Below, one piece after another: positions 44,601 through 55,600 of a stretch of 64,000 bases of DNA. The notes below the pieces were generated by a model. The model did not search any database. It was not told the origin of the DNA and was given only the letters and a program-made list of their open reading frames with translations. Source of the stretch: Macrostomum hystrix (lineage: Eukaryota > Platyhelminthes > Macrostomidae). Numbering within the stretch: the stretch's first letter is position 1; each line of letters begins with the position of its first letter. Location of the stretch: NCBI GenBank assembly GCA_950097015.1, contig CATNEN010000039.1:11944001-12008000 (forward strand), read 5' to 3'. The position numbers were made by a program, and so were the translations under genes.

Positions 44601-45897
44601 CAACGATACCTACAGCGAGGTGAAGACTGAACTTGCCAACCAGCCGAACGAGTTCGAGATGGCTGACTACTTCAAGGAGGTAAGAATTGGCACAGCCTGT
44701 CTATTGGGCAGCCTCTTCCGGAAATAAAATGAATAATTAAATTGTTCAGTCAAGATTCAAGCACCTTTTATTGCTGACCAAGATGAATCATTCAGTCGTT
44801 CATCTCCAGTGCGGTGAGCCGTGGGGTACTCCTCAGTGAGGTCTGAATTATTAATATTGCCTACGTCAATAGGTGACTACGGCAAATACTCGACATAGCT
44901 AATGCCGTCACTGGTAGCCAGTTTATTTTCCAATCCAAAACAATTGACCCTCAGCGAGCCGCTAAAGTACTGAAGAAGCTGAACCTCAAGCATGAGAAGA
45001 TTGTGGACATTCAGGGCGCGCTGAAAATCGCCGACATGAACAATGACAAGCAGCTGGACTTTGAAGAATGGCGCGCGGAACTCAAACTGTGAGCACATTG
45101 TCATAAGCCGTGAGCTGTGAGCTTCGGATTTTTTCAGATGGGTAAAGGGTTCGATTCTTAGCCCAATAAAAGCAGTTTGGGTCTTTGAAAGAGGCAAAAT
45201 CTGTCTTTCGCAACAATGACCACGAAGATGAAGTATCTAAGCTTAGCTCTCATGAGCTTAATAATTGCAGGAGGGCTGCGGGCAATGGCACATCATTTGT
45301 TGACAGTTGACCCGCAGCAAGCGAGTACGCATGCTGCTCATTTCGCTGACTCCTGAGCACACACGCACACAGATACTGTACGCAGGCATACCCTCACACA
45401 GGTGTGTACATCTGCCCTGACTTTCTCATCGTCAGGCATTGAACACTCTCAGTGTGCCTTGGAGGTTGGCCCTCAAGGGCTTGAATTGCACAACAATTTG
45501 GCCTTTCCGCGGAATCGAGCTCAGGACCTTGGTGCGAGACGCAAACGCGTTAACCACTCTGCCACTCGATTCAACCCTCTCTGGTGCTACAGCAGGTTTA
45601 ATTTATATCTTTCATCTATCTATTACAGTATTCTACCCCGAAAGTCCAACCAAGACTCGTCACTATAATCCTAATTCTGATCCCCCAATCGTTCGTTTCA
45701 AAAAAAGTCGCGGCTACGCTGACGGAGAAATCGAAGCCCTGTTCGCCAAGTACGACACCGATGGTGACCGAGTGCTGGACGAGAGAGAGCAGCGCGAGAT
45801 GACCTCGGAGCTGGAGGGACAGAGGGTGAGTAGCTGCCGTGGTGTGATATTTATGCACTGTACGAGCGCAATGTTTGGGCCCAAAGTCATTTCATAA

Positions 45898-45930
<33 letters not shown>

Positions 45931-48791
45931 GGACGCTGCGGAGGTTAGAAAACTGCAGCGAACACACGCTGCCGAAAAACGCGGGAGTCAGCCCTGGCAG
46001 CAGCCTGAGGGGAGAAGCCAAGACTCTGCAAGTCAGTTAAAAGGCAATCAAGTAGAGTCACGCGACGGCCCTGTCCACGTCGAAGGCCTTCACTGGGCGG
46101 GTTGAGCAGAAGGGTCGCGAGCGGCGGGCCCGCACCCCTCGCATGAGCCCGCAGGCAATGGCCGGCCAGCATTTGCCGACGCCTTTGCAGGGAACGAGCG
46201 AGGGAGGGCACACGGGCTCTCGCGGTCAGCTCGGCGTTGCTCGCAGTCTCAGGGTAGCGGATGCCAAGCGCCGACCTCAGCAGGTGTCGGTGAGACGCCT
46301 CCAGGGCAGCCTCACGGGTAGGCGTCATCGGCACTGCTTCGAGGCCATATGCAAGGACGGATTCGACAGCTGAGCGGAAGAGGCCGATCTTCAGGACGTC
46401 GGAGGCAGTAGAGTCAAAGATGGTACGCAGAAGGTGGAGGGCGCGCCAGGCCTGTTGCTTGCGGTATTCGATGATGGCGTTGGCGTCCAAAATTTGCACA
46501 CCTAAGTACTTAAAGTCCTTGCAGGTGTTGATGACATTGCCGTCTGGAAGTTGAAGTCTGGAATTTCATAAATTGCGATTCACTAACCCAAACCTGCATG
46601 CTGTCCATTTCACTCTCCAATTTACACAACACAAGACTGACCTGGAGACCAATGCTGTAGGTGACAAGAGCTGAATGTGGCATAAAAAAGCTCAAAGTTA
46701 TTTGTTATACTGTTGTTGAAGTTTTGTTGCAGCTTCTGGTCGTTATTGCCAAGCTTCATTTTCTCTAGTCACGTTTGAGTGAGTTTGATCTGTGCTAACA
46801 CCTGTCTGCCAACGTGATAAATTGTTATGCGTTTATCACAACAGTGTGTTAAAGATTAAGCTTCAGAATTTATTAATTCCAGATTTCCCCCGATTTGAGT
46901 TCCGCTGATTCCCGACTTCAGTTTTTATAAGCTGTCGTAATCCATTCTTAAAGTGAACTGTTAACCAGCCATTAAATGTTCTGCTGCCTATTCCGTGTAC
47001 GTTTATATCATTAGCGATATTCTCATGTGGAATTAGCCGAAAAATTGAGTACTTTCTATTGTTACAGCAACGAGCATGACCTAGTTCAATTTATAAAAAT
47101 AGCAGAGTCGTGGCACCATCTGTCGGTTGCGCTGTTGGGTTTCTCTTTGGATTATTTAGTTTTGAGGGGCAAAGCGATCTTCAGATAAAAATATTTTAAT
47201 CTAAACAAAGCCACTACTTCAAGGCTGGTGAATGGGAGAACGACTCAATGGGGCTCCTTCTCGCACCAAGGTCCCTGAGCTCGATTCCGCGGCGAAGCCA
47301 CATTCATTTGGGGCGCAGCCGCGGAGACATGGCTTGGTGGCTTGTCGTGCAATTTACGCCCTTGGGGGCCAACCTCCAGGTACAGTGAGAGTGTGCACAG
47401 CCTGACGATGAGAAAGTCAGGGCAGATGTACACACCTGTGTGAGCGTGTGCCTGCGTACAGTATTTGTATGTGTGTGTGCTCAGGAGTCAGCGGAATGAG
47501 CAGAATCGGCGGCATGCTGTGCCGTTTCGCATAGCCCTCCTGCAGAAACTTAATTTTGATTAACTCAGAAATTCTAAATAAAAGCCACTCAAATCACTCG
47601 AATCTACATCAACAGGCCGCCATTAACCGCGAGATCGACTCCGAGAAGGCGCGTCCAACAAGTGCCAGGGCCGCCGCCGTTGCCTCGGCTTCGGAGCCGC
47701 AGGTTCGGATGCTCGATCGATAAATGTGTTTTTCTCTTCTTACCCGATTGATTTGATTAGGCCAATGTTCAGTATTTATCTCCATCTCTAACCTCAGACG
47801 CAGAGCAATTGGTTTTAGCTTCGGACTTTTGACGGGGAGGTACGGAGTTCGAATCTCAGCCCTTCGGATAACACTTAATTCCGGTATTGTTTAGGTTCAA
47901 CCAGCTGTAAAATGGGTTACCAGCATCAGGTGGGTAGAGATTAATTCGTAGTTTCAAGTAAGTTAACGGATGGTCAGTGGCAGAGCGGTTTGGGTTAGCG
48001 TTGGTGCCTCTCGCACCAAGGTCCTGAGCTCGATTTCGTGGCGAGGCAACATTCATTTGGGGTGCAGCCGCGGAGAGAAAGCTTGACGGGTTTGTCGTGA
48101 AATTTGAGCCCTTGAGGGCCAGCCTCCAAGGCATAGTGAGAGTGTACACTGCCTGGCAATGAGAAAGGCAGGGCAAATGTACACACCTGTGTGAGTCTGT
48201 GCCTGCGTACGGTATCTGTGTGCATGTGTGCTCAGGAGTCAGCGGAATGGGCAGAATTGCCTCTTCGCTGGCTGCGGATCTACAGTCACCAAATGATATG
48301 CAATTGCCCGCAGCCCTCCTACAACTATTATTATTATTTTTATTCATGAACGAGCTAAGTTGCTTTTATGAATCACTGTAGAATGGGATGCATAGCCTTT
48401 CTAACTTTGACACCACTTGAAGGTGACGTCGGAGGAGTTCAGCGCGCTGTCCCGCCGAGTCGATCGCATGGAGCGCAGCATCGGTAGCGTTGTGTCCAAA
48501 ATCGATGCCGTGCTGGTGAAGCTGGACGCCGTCGAGTCAAGCAAAGCCAAGCGCCGGGAGCAGATGGGCAAGCTGCTGGACGCCATCAACGAGACCGAGG
48601 GCGTCACAGACGAGTACAAGCGCCAGGAGATGGAGCGCATGGTGCGCGAGCAGCTGCAGCGCTTCGACGTCGAGCCTTCAATGGTTGTGACGCCACAGGA
48701 CGAAACCGCCGCTGCCGCCGCCGCAGCCGCCGCCGCCAAGGGCCGCAGTCGCGGGCGCTCAGCTGCCAGCGGATCCACACATCAGAGCTGA
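41661..48791 (+). CDS. PKD2: Polycystin-2 (TRPP2-type cation channel)
   Basis: Ca2+-permeable TRP channel of cilia and ER. Eight exons: 41661-41913, 42951-43064, 43143-43273, 43396-44679, 44955-45088, 45708-45825, 47616-47702, 48423-48791; consistent phases, about 829 residues (human 968). TM1 is in exon 2 ([12 protein letters not shown]). Exon 4 holds the polycystin/TOP domain ([45 protein letters not shown]), S2-S6, pore ILGDFDF (L529-G530-D531) and [15 protein letters not shown]. Exon 5 encodes a complete EF-hand loop (D621-E632) and exon 6 a second (D655-E666); exon 8 encodes the coiled coil ([23 protein letters not shown]). The C-terminus ends in poly-Ala and Arg/Ser. Exon 1 has no family match but joins in phase before the TNREL segment. 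The exon-6 acceptor (AAAAAAAG) and exon-7 donor (GTTCGG) are weak. Introns hold a LINE fragment and SINEs. Confidence 0.95.
41955..42085. repeat. Short minisatellite X in PKD2 intron 1
   Basis: About five degenerate copies of a 24-bp unit with core GAGGTGGCTGAGGATTCAGT. It starts about 45 bp after the exon-1 donor. Confidence 0.85.
42086..42950. other. Rest of PKD2 intron 1
   Basis: Unique intronic sequence. No second gene or known repeat is recognised. Confidence 0.4.
45262..45577 (-). mobile_element. tRNA-derived SINE, copy 3, in PKD2 intron 5
   Basis: Reverse orientation. The tail end (AATTGCAGGAGGGCTGCGGG) is at the left and the tRNA-like head (GAATCGAGCTCAGGACCTTG..AACCACTCTGCCACT) at the right. 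It covers most of the intron between the two EF-hand exons. Confidence 0.9.
45901..45929. repeat. AAT trinucleotide microsatellite
   Basis: About ten copies of AAT. On the minus strand it is the ATT-repeat tail directly following the LINE fragment 3' end. Confidence 0.95.
45930..46695 (-). pseudogene. 5'-truncated LINE reverse transcriptase fragment, RTE-like
   Basis: Minus-strand remnant of a non-LTR retrotransposon inside PKD2 intron 6. The frame contains DFKYLGV, the [18 protein letters not shown] region, [20 protein letters not shown], and the C-terminal [14 protein letters not shown] motif, all typical of the reverse transcriptase thumb and C-terminus. An upstream GLQV-containing segment (about 46570-46690) is in another frame, so the copy is frameshifted. 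The stop at 45945 is followed by only about 16 bp and then ATT repeats, a very short 3' end typical of RTE-type elements. Only the last ~250 codons remain, with no active-site motif, so it is dead. Confidence 0.8.
47226..47545 (+). mobile_element. tRNA-derived SINE, copy 4, in PKD2 intron 6
   Basis: The head is degraded (box A region diverged) but CTCGCACCAAGGTCCCTGAG, the body and the CCCTCCTGCAG tail are intact. A short deletion replaces the usual ATTGCCCGCAG with a TTTCGCATAG-like sequence. Confidence 0.85.
47968..48345 (+). mobile_element. tRNA-derived SINE, copy 5, in PKD2 intron 7
   Basis: Complete copy: head CAGTGGCAGAGCGGTTTGGG, box B-like GAGCTCGATTTC, body, and tail CCCGCAGCCCTCCTACAACT followed by ATT repeats. 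It ends about 75 bp before the last PKD2 exon. Confidence 0.9.
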
Positions 48792-49057
48792 CCGGCTGTT
48801 TGAAAGTGCCTATTTTTCTAAGATGAAACAAATCACAGCTGTCACTCGACAAGCAACCAATAGAAAGATTCTTCTATACTAGCTTAATAGAACAGCACCC
48901 AAGTCAATTAGAAATCCATGATCGAGTTTGTAATATTTGTATTGGTGATCTATTTTTACTGACTAAAAGTCGTCTGATGCTATACATTTACGGACTTCTG
49001 CTAGGCACAGATTTTAAAAGTTGACCCCAAAGACAGCGACCGATGAGGAAATTATAC

Positions 49058-49182
49058 TAATGTGTGAATATCTGCCCTGACTTTCTCCTCGGCAGGCAGT
49101 GTACACTCTCACTGTGCCTTGGAGGTGGGTTCTCATGGGCCTATATCGCACGACAAGCCCCCAAACCGCGGCTCGAACTGTA
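49058..49182 (-). mobile_element. SINE fragment, copy 6
   Basis: Only the middle of the SINE is present: ATCTGCCCTGACTTTCTCCT to the CCAAACCGCGGC region, in reverse orientation. It lies downstream of PKD2. Confidence 0.8.
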
Positions 49183-49325
49183 CTCGTACAAGCGTCGACC
49201 AATAGCCCAAAAACACTAGCAGCTTTTTTAAGTAATCGAAAAAAGAAATGAGACAATTTCTATTCAGTGATGTTGCTCTGAACGTAGCAACATAAGCAGC
49301 TGACGGATGAGAACGTTTTCTGTAA

Positions 49326-49331
49326 AATAAA
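49326..49331 (+). terminator. Candidate polyadenylation signal for PKD2
   Basis: AATAAA about 535 bp after the PKD2 stop codon, the first canonical hexamer I see on that strand. Use is unproven. Confidence 0.3.
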
Positions 49332-50069
49332 CAATTATGTCATTTTTGCGTTTCACGCATTGGTCAGTGGTCGCTTTTTTCTACCAGAAAATACACCAAA
49401 ACCAATTTCACTGTGCTTAATTTCTCGGTAATGATAATAGAGTCAGGCAATAAAATCATCGAGTAAGAATTGAGAACAAAAAACCTGTACTACTGTGCCC
49501 TTCTCGAACGTTGTGCGAAAATCATTTTAATAACAAATATAAACTAGCTAATAATGTTATGAACCGTTCCTTCTGGCATAAGCAATTTTTTGTTCATTTT
49601 AATAGACTTTCTGGATCCATTGTGGACTAAAAAAAGTGAGCCCTTTTCAAAAATTTCAAAATAATTTAGACAAGATAGGACACATTACATTTAACGCTCT
49701 GCGATATTTTGATAACTGTCAGAATCAATTTATTTTCAAGTACATTGTGCAGCTTATTTAATTAGAGCCAGTAAGAAGTAGCTTGGGATGGTAACAAAAA
49801 ACTTTGTTAGGTAAGCAGAAGTTTTCTCATAAAATTGAGGCCAGGCTGTCAGCCGCTGTATGTTGCAGTCTGCTTGATGAGACCTTTGCGTCTGAAAATT
49901 GTTTTATATATGGGATAATGGTATTTATGATCGAATAAATCCATCGTAACTATAAGCTACGTTCTGCAAAAACAGATTTCCTATTATTGGATTTTTACTT
50001 TTAAATCCCAGATTCTGAAATATGTACTAAAACCCAAGGGAATTAGCTGATAGAAAAGTTTGGGGATGT
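49332..50069. other. Spacer between PKD2 and EFCAB10
   Basis: AT-rich unique sequence. The missing last exon of EFCAB10 should lie here or nearby on the minus strand, but I could not identify it. Confidence 0.3.
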
Positions 50070-50412
50070 TCGGGGCTGAGTGGCAGTGCCGTTAACGCGC
50101 TCTTGCCTCTCGCTGGGTCCCTGAGCTCGATTCCGTGGCGAGGCCACATGAATTTGGGGCGCAGCCGCGGAGAAAAGGCTTGAAGGGTTCGTCGTACAAT
50201 TTACGACCGTGAGGGCCAACCTCCAAGGCCACAGTGAGAGTGTACACTGCCTGAAAAGCAAGCAGCCAGGGCAGATGTACAGTTCTGCGATCGGGCTTGC
50301 GTTCGGTATCCATGTGCGTGTGTGCTCAGGAATCAGAGGAATGGGAAAAATTGCCTTCAGCGGGTCTACTGTCACTAAATGATGTGTCATTGCCCGCAGC
50401 CCTCCTGCAATA
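50070..50412 (+). mobile_element. tRNA-derived SINE, copy 7
   Basis: Head GGGGCTGAGTGGCAGTGCCG, box B-like GAGCTCGATTCC, full body, tail CCCGCAGCCCTCCTGCAATA. If EFCAB10 continues leftwards, this copy is in its last intron in antisense orientation. Confidence 0.9.
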
Positions 50413-50727
50413 AAGATTTTGAGGAATGAAATGCTGCAAAAATATTAATTAAATCATCATTTAGTAATCAATGTGTTTTTTACTCAGACGAGAAAACGAA
50501 AACTCAGTAAGTTCGGGCAGTATCCTTTTAGGAAATAGATAAACAGAATCACAGCTGCTTATAATCGTGAATTTTTTAGGAAGATAATCAGATTTCATCA
50601 GATCAGGCCAATACGCTAATAGTGGCCTTAATACTTAAATCGCTTATAAAAAATATGATTAATAGCCTTTTAGATAAAAAAATTAACGCGAAAATGTTAT
50701 TCTTTCTTGCCCGTTGCCCAGACTTAC

Positions 50728-51222
50728 CCCTCCCTGACGAACGTGTCCAAAGTGATCATGTCGTTGTCTCCGCCAGGCGGATACCTATCGAAATGGCTAA
50801 GTCCTAGGGTCTCCATGGCCTCCACGTACTGGTTCTTGGTCACGTAGCCCCGGCCAGCCGCGTCCAGCATGTTGAAGATGGCATTCAGGTTTGTGTCGTC
50901 GAATAAGCAGGGCGCCTTCTCGGGTGCCGATTTGCTGCCGCTCAAGTTTTTTAGGTACTCCACCATGAATGCTTTCGGGTCGTCTGCGAGAAATTTTTTA
51001 AGGACGAAAGTTTAGCACCAACTGTACACCATTGACATTTACGACAGTTTATACTTAAAAGTGCATATATATCAATATGAAAGTTGTACAGTGAATTCAA
51101 GCAAACACTAGCTTACTTGGTTGATCAAAGATTAGCTGGGCGCTAAGGTTGTTAAATAATTCACGGATCTTGTGCTTTTGTAGGTACATTTCCGCCTCCT
51201 GCTGTCTTGGCCAGTTTTCCAT
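50728..51222 (-). CDS. EFCAB10: EF-hand domain protein, EFCAB10-like (C-terminal exon not found)
   Basis: Small protein with an N-terminal RIIa/Dpy-30-like dimerisation helix pair and a degenerate EF-hand, associated with cilia. Exon 1, 51222-51117, encodes MENWPRQQEAEMYLQKHKIR followed by ELFNNLSAQLIFDQP; exon 2, 50983-50728, begins NDPKAFMVEYLKNL and continues through LFDDTNLNAIFNMLDAAGRG, VTKNQYVEAMETLGL and ITLDTFVREG. The join completes an Asn codon. The order matches EFCAB10. The EF-hand loop (DAAGRGYVTKNQY) lacks several acidic ligands and probably does not bind Ca2+. Exon 2 ends with a strong donor GTAAGT in phase 2, so a short final exon (about 10-20 residues) must lie further left. 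The start is 25 nt behind the acceptor-like CATTGCAG. Confidence 0.82.
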
Positions 51223-51247
51223 GTTGTTGCCTTTTAGAGCTATCGGA

Positions 51248-52635
51248 CTGCAATGTAATAATGTCTTTTGTGAAATTATGACTTAAGAACTTTGTTGGAC
51301 AAAATTACACACCAAAGCACAAGAATGATATAGTTATTAAGAGTGTATTAATTATTGTGTCAAAATCCAATCACAAAAAATATAAAAGGAGTATAAAAGG
51401 GATACAGGAAGAGCACTTTAAGGATTTGGAAATCCATATTACAGATATCCAAAAGTTTTTTTTGCGAAACGTAAGAACTTATAATAATAATAACAATGCC
51501 TTACTTATGTTTATGTCAAGTTTTGATTTTTTTCTGCAAAGGTGCACTATCTGAAGATGGAATAAACTTAACTTAACTTGTCGATGATATTCTACAATAA
51601 AAATTCAGAATTCGTATAGATGCATATACTACCAAGTAACTACAATAACTGTGCGACAATAATCGGAACAAAGTTCAGTAATCAAACATTTGATAATAGT
51701 TTATTATCTTAGTTTATTAATATCCACCAAAAATAAAAACCAAACCCAAAATGGAAATCAATATGCATGTTTGAATGAGTAAAATGAGAAAAGTGGTCAA
51801 TTTTGCGATGCATTTATCTAAAAAACGAGGACAATAAGTTTCTTTCTTTGCACATTTGTGTAACTCCGTAACTGTTAACATTCTCGGAATTATAATATAA
51901 AGAAGACCGAAATACATACGTTAAATTGGTAGGGAAACTTAGGCTTCGTCCTAATGTGACGGCACAAAGATCAATATCTGTGTGTGTTATTGTTTTTATT
52001 TTCAAATCAAAACCAAAATTAGAATTTTGTCTAACATCTCGTAGGATTAAGAATCAAACGTATACTAATTTGTTGTACTGGATAAAATATTTAAAACTGA
52101 TCTAATTGCAACTTAAAACACGTTTAACAGCAAAAAATTGATTGCGCAAAACAACTATCATAATTCAATCTAGTCAGCTATACTCGACGATAGAGCATAC
52201 TAAGTTTAATTGTCTCTTCAATTTGGGTCATTCCAAAGACTCACCTATTCCTATTTTATGAAATATCACACCGTATCGTATCATTATACCCTCGTACAAG
52301 TGTCGAAATAATGCTCCATTTCCAATTTCCGATGCCCAAATGAGGCATAAAATCATAGCCGTATTTTGTTGTTTTTAATTGCAGATTTAGTTTAACTATA
52401 CTAGAAACTGTGTTTATTATAGTTACTGAATTTAAGCTTATATTGTTGCCTATATAGTATTCTGCCCTGGCACAGCACGTCAATAATCACGCTGACAATT
52501 ATACATTTTTCGACAATTCGAGCTAGACCTGTGTCAGTGTCAGAATGGCTTCTAAGAGGCGTAGCTAAAACCAGTTAAAAATACCACAGGAACGCATACT
52601 TTACCTAATAGTGATGCTCTAAAATGTGAAACCAC
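51248..52635. other. Region between EFCAB10 and TXNDC11
   Basis: AT-rich, minisatellite-free spacer between two divergently transcribed genes, so it should contain both promoters. I recognise no other gene, array or transposon. Confidence 0.4.
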
Positions 52636-55600
52636 ATGGAGGTTGAAAGTGACTGGTCAGACAGAGAAAATACTAGTCAATATGACAAGAGTGACACTGA
52701 CTATGATGATAGTCATGAGGCACCAATATCAGGCTCTAACTCTAATGATGTAATAGTCAGTTCTTCAAAGCTACTAAAGTCAAAAAGAATTACAAAAAAT
52801 AAAGAAATTTATTGTTTTGAAAGATTTTGTATTGCAGTTGGCATGTACTACAGAAAAAACAGAGAACTAATATTTGTTATTTGTCTTAGTGTACTTTGGT
52901 TCTTATCTAACATTACTATACTCAAGTAAGTATTTTTAATCTTATTAATGTCTACTTTTGTAATTTAGGATTTGTATTTTAAATCTATAGTATATCTATT
53001 TTTCTATTTCAGTAGCTATTTGTGTTGGTAGGTAGGCATTAGCATTTAGCATGGATCTATGTAGGCCTAGTCATAGATAAAATTAGCACTATATGCATAA
53101 GACTGTGCCAATAAGCACTGCCATTTGTTTATTTGTAATTTTGCTAATTTATATCTAATTAAAAATTCATTAAAACAATGTAACAAATTCTTTCAAAGAT
53201 GGCCTTCCTACCATATGATTAGCTAAGCCCTATATAGCTATTGTAAAGTAAATCTTACTGCTGATGTTATGTTCTAGGGCTGTTTTGTTGTTATTTGGCT
53301 GTTTTTGGATATTTGTGGAGACCTTTAATTAAAATATGTCTTATAGCTTACTTGTTAGTTTCTTTAGTTGTTTACTTTTATGGGCCTATAATTCTATTTC
53401 AAATTCAAATTGGTAGCACTATATATTTAATATTGTAGCTTAATGTTAAATATGGGTGATGATTATCTTTGTTTATTACTTGTACTGGGATCTTTCTATA
53501 TTCATTTCTGTAATGGCCCTTAATTACTCCTTATTAGTCTGTATTAGTCTTTATTACTATTCATTTGTCTTTATCCTTTTTATCACTTTGTTTTAATAAT
53601 TTGAAATCAATTTATCAATTTCAATTAAGTCTTATCACTTCAGTTATTTGTCAGTTCATCTTAGGCTTACCTGTGGATCTAAGCTTGCAGCTCTTCTTTG
53701 TTCACTTTACTCACTTCTCTTTCTCAATGTTTTGTGAAAATTCTTTTAGACTACCACTTCAATATTTCTAAACATTATTATCTTGAACATTGTACCAGTG
53801 AGAAAAACATAAATTTTTATCTACTTTCTACTTGTGCATTTATACAAAAATTTCACCTCCTCACCTTAGTGACTTTGGGAAGACTTTATTTTCAGTGCAT
53901 ACAAACAAATTGGTGCATTTAAACCAAATTTTATGTGTACTTCAACAAAAAGTAGCATTTTTGGTAGGTAATACTTTCTGAGAAATGTAAAATAAGGCCC
54001 TATCTCAATTAAATCCTAATAAAAAGCTATAGTAAAAATATCAGAAGTATACTCTTTATTTGCTGTTAATTAAAGTCAGATTTTTTATGTTTACAGCTAG
54101 CTAATAATTTATAAACCTAATTTTTGTTATTGTAGTCTGCTTGTCAAAGAAGGCTAGACAATTTCACCAGGCTTGTCTATATAAATGGTTTTATTTATTC
54201 TACCAACCCAGATGTTTATTTTTTTACAAATAAGATTCTCTTTCATTTTTTGTGTAAAATATTAAATTTTCAGGTCTAGCTCTAGATTTCCAAATGCAGC
54301 AATGTTAAAGTATACAATAGGCTATTTCACAATCTCTTTGCTATCACTACTTTTGGACAATGTCAAGCAATATGCACACTATGCACAATAAACACAATAC
54401 ACAAAAAGCTATTGGTTACAATAGGGTTTTATGTAGATCAACTACTTTTTAGCCATATTGCAAACATATCTACTCGTAAGTGTAGGTCACAATGTTGTGC
54501 TAATAATGCAAAGTACTACAATGGTAGGGGTCTATATTATTTATAAATTAGATGTTTAGCACTAGTTTTAGCTTTTAATCTAGTTCCGGTTGTTAATAGA
54601 TTAGGTGCCAAAATAACATGGGACTTCTTAAGTAACCCTTGAACTCTAGAACTGTTCTCCAAATCCCAATATAAGACTTGCCAAAATCTTGGTTAGAATT
54701 ACTTACATTTTGTATTATAGCTAGTTAGAATTTTTTAGTTGCTTAGCTAGTGAAACTACTCTAGTGAAACTAAGTGTCTTTTATAAAAAAACAGGTCCAA
54801 GGAGGTTCGCTATCAACAGTATGGCCCACTGTTCCCACCTGGCCAGCCTGTGCGTGACTACCCAGATGGAGATCTGGGATTTCTGCATCCGCAGAACCGC
54901 AGCAGACTGGACCATCTGCTCATGCTCTATGCTCCATGGGATGCGGAGTCTGTACTGGCCAAAACTGTGTTCTCAGCTTTAGCTCTGATTAATCCGCAGA
55001 TTAGATTTGCTGCAGTTGCCTGCTGGAATGTAACTAGTAAGTTTTCCGTCGGTTTTTGTTCTTATTATTAGACTCGTGTGTTTGGCTCCATTGAATGGAC
55101 TCTGTACATTTTCATTGCTGTGTGTTAATTGTCAGTCTTAATTTACTTATTTGTTATTAGGGCATGGGTTTTAGCTTAAAGCTGTTCCACTTGAGATCCT
55201 GTAGGGCAGGGGTCGGCAAACTCCGGCCCGCGGGCCAGATGCGGCCCTCGAAACTCCCAAATCCGGCCCGTTGCCCCTTCTGACATCTATAGTGTCCTGT
55301 TTCATCTCTCTCGTGTCTAATCTCTCCCGTGTCTAATCTCTCCCGTATCTCTTCTCTCCCGTGTCTAATCTCTCCCGTGTCTAATCTCTCCCGTGTCTAA
55401 TCTCTCCCGTGTCTAATCTCTCGCGTGTCTCATCTCTCCCGTGTCTCATCTCTCCCGTGTCTCATCTCTCCTGTGTCTAATCTCTCGCGTGTCTCATCTC
55501 TCGCGTGTCTCATCTCTGCCGTGTCTCATCTCTCCCCTTATCTCATATTTATACAGTCAATGCGGCCCGCTGTCGTCTTTTAGGTTCTTTCTTTGGCCCG

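Noticed and set aside
45439-45897. 152-codon frame covering the PKD2 EF-hand exon
   Set aside because: Only 45708-45825 is the true exon. The left part is SINE and intron sequence read through by chance.
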